A stretch of DNA of 64,000 nt from Renibacterium sp. (GTDB lineage Bacteria; Actinomycetota; Actinomycetes; Actinomycetales; Micrococcaceae). Of this stretch, positions 60,803 to 64,000 are shown piece by piece. The DNA is taken from NCBI GenBank assembly GCA_017419405.1, contig JAFOLH010000014.1:186001-250000 (forward strand), read 5' to 3'. A program made the position numbers and the translations under genes. The first letter of the stretch is position 1. Each line of letters begins with the position of its first letter. The notes under the pieces are model-generated. The model was not told the DNA's origin, did no database searches, and was given only the letters and a program-made list of their open reading frames with translations.

Positions 60803-61245
60803 ACCTTCCGGGCCGCTCCGCGGCGAGACAGTTGTTCCGGTCCTCCTGGCGGTTCGCCGTCGTCGGGCTGGCCAGCAATCTGCTCGGCTACCTGCTGTTC
60901 GTGGGCTTGTCGCTGCTGGGCGCTTCGGCTTTCGCTGCACTGACCGGGAGTTTCCTGTTGAGCATGGTGATCAGCTACTTCGGCAATCGCGGCTTCACTT
61001 TTGCGCACCAAGGCAGCTGGCGCAGCTCGGCGGCGAAGTTCCTCGCCGTGGCTGCCTTCGCCTACGGTTTCAACTTCGGCATCCTCTGGTTGTTCGTGCA
61101 GCTCTGGGGAATGCCGCAGATCGTGGTGCAATTCTTCGCGGTCGGCGCAGTGGCGCTGGGCACTTTCACGCTGATGCGGCTGTGGGTTTTCCCACGGAGT
61201 TCCGGCCCGGCTGGGCCGGCTGCGGACGGTAACGCGGACGCCTGA
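60799..61245 (+). CDS. GtrA-family membrane protein
   Basis: 148 residues if the TTG at 60799 (overlapping the tadA stop as TTGA) is the start. Four membrane segments: about 16-36, 43-65, 82-102 and 110-130. The sequences RFAVVGLASNLLGYLLFVGL and SYFGNRGFTFAHQGSW are typical of GtrA, which moves lipid-linked sugars or assists glycosyltransferases acting on envelope polysaccharides. The start assignment is uncertain because of the non-ATG codon. Confidence 0.82.
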   Translation: MNLPGRSAARQLFRSSWRFAVVGLASNLLGYLLFVGLSLLGASAFAALTGSFLLSMVISYFGNRGFTFAHQGSWRSSAAKFLAVAAFAYGFNFGILWLFVQLWGMPQIVVQFFAVGAVALGTFTLMRLWVFPRSSGPAGPAADGNADA

Positions 61246-61295
61246 GCATCCGGGCAGCGGCGCCGACGATGGCCATCGTCCCGCTTCCGATGGGC

Positions 61296-62462
61296 TCAGC
61301 GCGCCGCGGCGCGCAAAGCATCGATTCGTTTCTGCCGGGAGGCCGGGGAATCCAGGCTGAACGAGCGGAAATCCGCCAAGTCTTCCCGGATGTAGCTTTC
61401 GACCTCGGCGATCCGCTGCTTCACCGCTGCGCTCGGCGTACGGAAGGTCCAGGCCACCAGTTCCGCGCGCGCCGGATCGTATTGCCAGAGGCCGATGATC
61501 TGCCCGCGGTCCAGAATCGGATGGTCCGGCAAGTCGGCCTGCAAAGCCAGTGACTTTTCACCCAGGATGGACTTGTCCCCGTCTGCCGCGTCGATCAGCT
61601 CGGCCGCGTTCCGCCGGAGCAGAGCGATGCCGTCGGTTCCGGCGAGCAACTGGATTTGCTCGTCTTGCGGTACCCGGAAGTCTCCGAAAGCGGCCCGGTC
61701 CTGCGGCAGCTGCCACTGGCCGTCCGTCTCGACCGCATCGAGCTCCGCGAGCGCGGCCTTCGTCTGTGCCACCGTGAACGAGGTGAACCATTGGCTTTGC
61801 TTCAAGGTGGCTCCGCCGGTCCAGGCCAGGTATTCCTGCAACATCCGGCTCCGTGCCAGCGCGTCACTGAGCCCACTGGGTTCCAGCCCCCACGCAGCGT
61901 AGGCGTAGCGCTGCTGGTCCAAGCGTCCGTTCAGCGGAACGCGGCGGATCCTGCCATCGGACTGCAGCACGCCCAATGCGGTAGGCAAGGTAGTGCTGGC
62001 GCCCTTGCGCTTGCCGGCCTCGCCCAGGTTCCGCACGGCCTCGCCCAGGAGCGCCTTGAGCTGCTTCGGGTCGAGCGGGCCCTTTGCCTGCAGCACCTGG
62101 AGCGCCGCTGCAATCAGCGCGTCCAGTTCCGCGGGTTCGACGCCGAGCTTCGCCAGGATCTTGACCGTCGCCTCGGCCGCGGGCTTGCCCAGCTGCAGGC
62201 CCCAGGCGAAATCTTCGGCCCCGAGCAGATAGGTGCAGCCGCGGACCACCGGGAGTTCATGCACGTGGAGCGCTTGGAGATCCGCATCGACGGCTTCGCG
62301 GCGGATGCCGGCCCGGGCGAACAAGCCCAGGTACGGGTTGGCGCCGCCGACTGATCGCGCCCAGCCGGTTTTGCCGAGGACCTCGGCCGCCGATGCCCCG
62401 GCCAGTGAACCGTCGAGGCCTTGTTTGGCCCAGGACCAGGCCCGGTGCTTAGGGGTGTTCAT
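61296..62462 (-). CDS. Winged-helix protein of the YcaQ/AlkX DNA glycosylase-like family (HTH_42)
   Basis: 388 residues from the ATG at 62462; the longer frame would cross tRNA-Ser. The N-terminus (MNTPKHRAWSWAKQGLDGSLAGASAAEVLGKTGWARSV, quoted as AWSWAKQGLDGSL and TGWARSV) and repeated winged-helix units with VRGCTYLLGAEDF and PTALGVLQSDGRIRRVPL fit the HTH_42 family. Characterised members excise interstrand crosslinks or alkylated bases. The catalytic QxQ-type motif of E. coli YcaQ was not recognised, so glycosylase activity is uncertain. Confidence 0.75.
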   Translation of the reverse strand: MNTPKHRAWSWAKQGLDGSLAGASAAEVLGKTGWARSVGGANPYLGLFARAGIRREAVDADLQALHVHELPVVRGCTYLLGAEDFAWGLQLGKPAAEATVKILAKLGVEPAELDALIAAALQVLQAKGPLDPKQLKALLGEAVRNLGEAGKRKGASTTLPTALGVLQSDGRIRRVPLNGRLDQQRYAYAAWGLEPSGLSDALARSRMLQEYLAWTGGATLKQSQWFTSFTVAQTKAALAELDAVETDGQWQLPQDRAAFGDFRVPQDEQIQLLAGTDGIALLRRNAAELIDAADGDKSILGEKSLALQADLPDHPILDRGQIIGLWQYDPARAELVAWTFRTPSAAVKQRIAEVESYIREDLADFRSFSLDSPASRQKRIDALRAAAR

Positions 62463-62521
62463 GGCGGTATTGTGCCACTGTTTTGGGTGGATGGGGTGAC
62501 GTGCCGTAGAGTATTCGGGTT

Positions 62522-62608
62522 GGTGACGTGTCCGAGCGGCCGAAGGTGCAACACTCGAAATGTTGTTTAGGTGAGAGCCTAACGTGGGTTCAAATCCCAC
62601 CGTCACCG
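62522..62608 (+). tRNA. tRNA-Ser (anticodon CGA)
   Basis: Class II tRNA with acceptor GGTGACG/CGTCACC, anticodon loop CTCGAAA giving CGA, a long variable arm (TTAGGTGAGAGCCTAA) and T-arm GTGGGTTCAAATCCCAC. Discriminator G608, and CCA is encoded at 62609-62611. The remains of a serine recombinase begin six bases downstream. Confidence 0.97.
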
Positions 62609-62616
62609 CCACGAAG

Positions 62617-63470
62617 TTAGACGCAAAATCCCTTGCTGCGCACACGCGCAGCGGGGGATTTTGCTTTGCCGCCGCCTGCTGTGTTGCTGCTTCCACTGCG
62701 CCCGCTACTCACACGGTTGCCGCCTGTCCCGGCGGCTTTGGCCTGTAGCTGGCCCAGCAGCGCATTGCCGCCGGCGACGTAGACGACTTCAACGAGTTGG
62801 CTGGGTTGGCTGTTTAGGTCTGGGCCGCCGACCCGGTATTTTTGCTTGACCCCTAGTTCGTCCTCATCCTGCTCTGGCAAGTGGTCCAGGCGGATTTGGC
62901 TGAACCTGCCCTCCTTGAGCAGTTTGCGCCCGTCCGGCACGGTCGCGGTGTGCAGGTGCAGCTTGTGGACGTGCTCGAGCAGTCCAAACACGACCTCGAG
63001 CCGCTGGGTGGTCTTCCGCTCGTCGTACTGGCTTGCTGGATCAGCCCAGCGCTCTGGGTTATCTCCACGGCTAGCTTGTCCTGCCCTACCTTCAAATCTG
63101 CTGCAGGGATAGCGTCAGCCATATACGCCTCGATGAGTCTGTCTTTTTGGCGCTGCAGGATCACCAACCGTTTGATCTGCTGGGCGAGGAGTTACTGATC
63201 GCTGGTGGCTTCCTCTGCGATGACCCCCAGCGTTTCGTCGCGCATCTCAGCTACTAGCCCTGGGGTGAAGGCGAAGTTCTTCCACATCCGCTCGGCCTCC
63301 TCATCGACCTTGCCGACCTCGAAGTAGGGCAGGTCGCAAACCTGGCGGTTCATCCGTTTACCGGCGTGCCGTCCAAGGCAGAAGAAGTATGCCTAACTCA
63401 CCAGCCTTGCCCCGCGAGATACCGTAGACCACCCGGCTCTCGCACGGACTAGCCAGTCCCGGTGCTTTCC
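62617..63470 (-). pseudogene. Degenerate large serine recombinase (C-terminal remnant)
   Basis: Reading the minus strand and joining frames gives VYGISRGKAGEL, then YFFCLGRHAGKRMNRQVCDLP (quoted as YFFCLGRHAGK and CDLPYFEVGKVDEEAERMW), IAEEATSDQ, an in-frame stop (63192-63194), KRLVILQRQKDRLIEAYMAD, and in a third frame LEVVFGLLEHVHKLHLHTA. These are the zinc-ribbon and coiled-coil regions of large serine integrases. Two frameshifts (near 63395 and 63050) and one stop show decay. The catalytic N-terminal domain is missing. Position beside tRNA-Ser suggests an old integrated element. Confidence 0.88.
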
Positions 63471-63526
63471 GTTGAAACATGGTGAACGCATTGAAGGTAC
63501 TCAGCCAAGGTGCGTAGTGTCTAGGT

Positions 63527-64000
63527 ATGGAAGTTCAAGCGATCCTTCGCGTGGCAAACAACATTGCTCTGTCTGAACATGATGAAGCGCTGCGTGCGCT
63601 GCATATCCTTCGAGCCACCCTGGCCGCGGGGGTAGCCCAACTAACGCCAGAAGAGGCAAACCGTCGATTTTCCAGCATCTTCCCGAACGACAGTGAAACC
63701 GCTATCCGAGCAGCCTCTCCCGAGTTGCCGTTTAGCCCCAGGGTGGAGCGACTCGTCTCCACCCTGTCTCCGAGCAACCTCCAGGATTTACTCAGAAGCC
63801 TAGTGACGGATCCTGACTCGGGTGAAGTTGCGCACTTCTTGGACCTGGCTGAAGCCGAACAATTGGTCGTCAACGATGAAGTAGTTGAGATCGTGTACTA
63901 CTTTCCCGAAGTAGAGCAGTACTTGGATCCGGAAACAATGACCGTGCAGACTCGTCAGCACGACCGTGCGGCGTTCAAAGCCTCAGAAGAAGCTAAATAC
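63527..64000 (+). CDS. Hypothetical protein, truncated by window edge
   Basis: An open frame of 158 codons from ATG at 63527 to the window end, with no ribosome-binding site but a TAG-TGT-CTAGGT context that could be leaderless. The protein begins MEVQAILRVANNIALSEHDE and is acidic, soluble and helical; no domain is recognised. Codon use is more AT-tolerant (frequent CAA, GAA, CTA, TTA-type codons) than in the upstream genes, in line with acquired DNA next to the recombinase remnant. Confidence 0.65.
   Translation, partial: MEVQAILRVANNIALSEHDEALRALHILRATLAAGVAQLTPEEANRRFSSIFPNDSETAIRAASPELPFSPRVERLVSTLSPSNLQDLLRSLVTDPDSGEVAHFLDLAEAEQLVVNDEVVEIVYYFPEVEQYLDPETMTVQTRQHDRAAFKASEEAKY

Noticed and set aside
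62463-62696. N-terminal extension of the YcaQ-like protein
   Set aside because: It would be translated from the antisense of tRNA-Ser and the recombinase remnant.

Overview
The window is a chromosomal segment of a high-GC Gram-positive bacterium. The gene families (GTP-dependent PEP carboxykinase, an Asp8/three-Cys NsrR, a ydaO-type riboswitch ahead of a cell-wall hydrolase, a choice-of-anchor G surface protein, YhgE/Pip with TetR) and the base composition point to an actinobacterium, most likely Micrococcaceae (Arthrobacter-like). The genus is an inference.

Layout. 1-2.4 kb: the N-terminal part of a secreted choice-of-anchor G protein, a non-coding gap and signal peptidase I. 2.5-12.4 kb: an L-fucose catabolic locus made of a GntR/FadR regulator, an aldo-keto reductase, an intracellular GH29 alpha-L-fucosidase, a ribose-type ABC importer and L-fuconate dehydratase on the minus strand, with a divergent FAH-type hydrolase and SDR on the plus strand. 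The divergent promoter carries a perfect CRP/GlxR-type box and a second short palindrome. 12.4-18.8 kb: a small orphan protein, a two-component system, an S11 penicillin-binding lipoprotein, a LytR_C protein and a RecQ helicase with a phosphoribosyltransferase-like tail. 18.8-26.4 kb: a second carbohydrate locus (secreted beta-helix protein with an F5/8C-like tail, GntR repressor, MalFG-type ABC importer, enolase-superfamily enzyme). 26.5-33.7 kb: phosphohexomutase, nsrR-hmp with a 29-bp inverted repeat between them, pckG and ggt. 33.8-41 kb: tRNA-Arg(ACG), a lipid kinase, a dipeptide/oligopeptide ABC operon and a CsbD protein. 41-49 kb: a secreted ricin-B-lectin protein, a flavin disulfide oxidoreductase, a GNAT, and an operon of a pseudo-ABC ATPase, YhgE and TetR behind a perfect 20-bp operator. 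49-57 kb: EamA exporter/LysR pair, SixA phosphatase, a receiver-less winged-helix regulator, a 0.7-kb non-coding gap, a second two-component system and an MFS/MarR operon. 57-62.5 kb: a 21-bp-arm inverted repeat, a c-di-AMP riboswitch with a transglycosylase-like secreted protein, a Pro/Gln-rich membrane protein, GNAT, upp, tadA, GtrA and a YcaQ-like protein. 62.5-64 kb: tRNA-Ser(CGA), a decayed large serine recombinase and an AT-richer open frame leaving the window.

How the genes work together. The fuc locus contains the oxidative, non-phosphorylating L-fucose route to pyruvate and lactate, apart from a recognisable lactonase. pckG shares a regulatory region with ggt that also carries a perfect CRP-type box. 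nsrR-hmp is a nitric-oxide detoxification unit. The riboswitch ties cell-wall hydrolase expression to c-di-AMP. The end of the window looks like the edge of an old integrated element next to tRNA-Ser. No CRISPR array, intact insertion sequence or complete prophage was seen. The most unusual signals are the long inverted repeats at regulator-controlled promoters and the degenerate ABC ATPase paired with YhgE.
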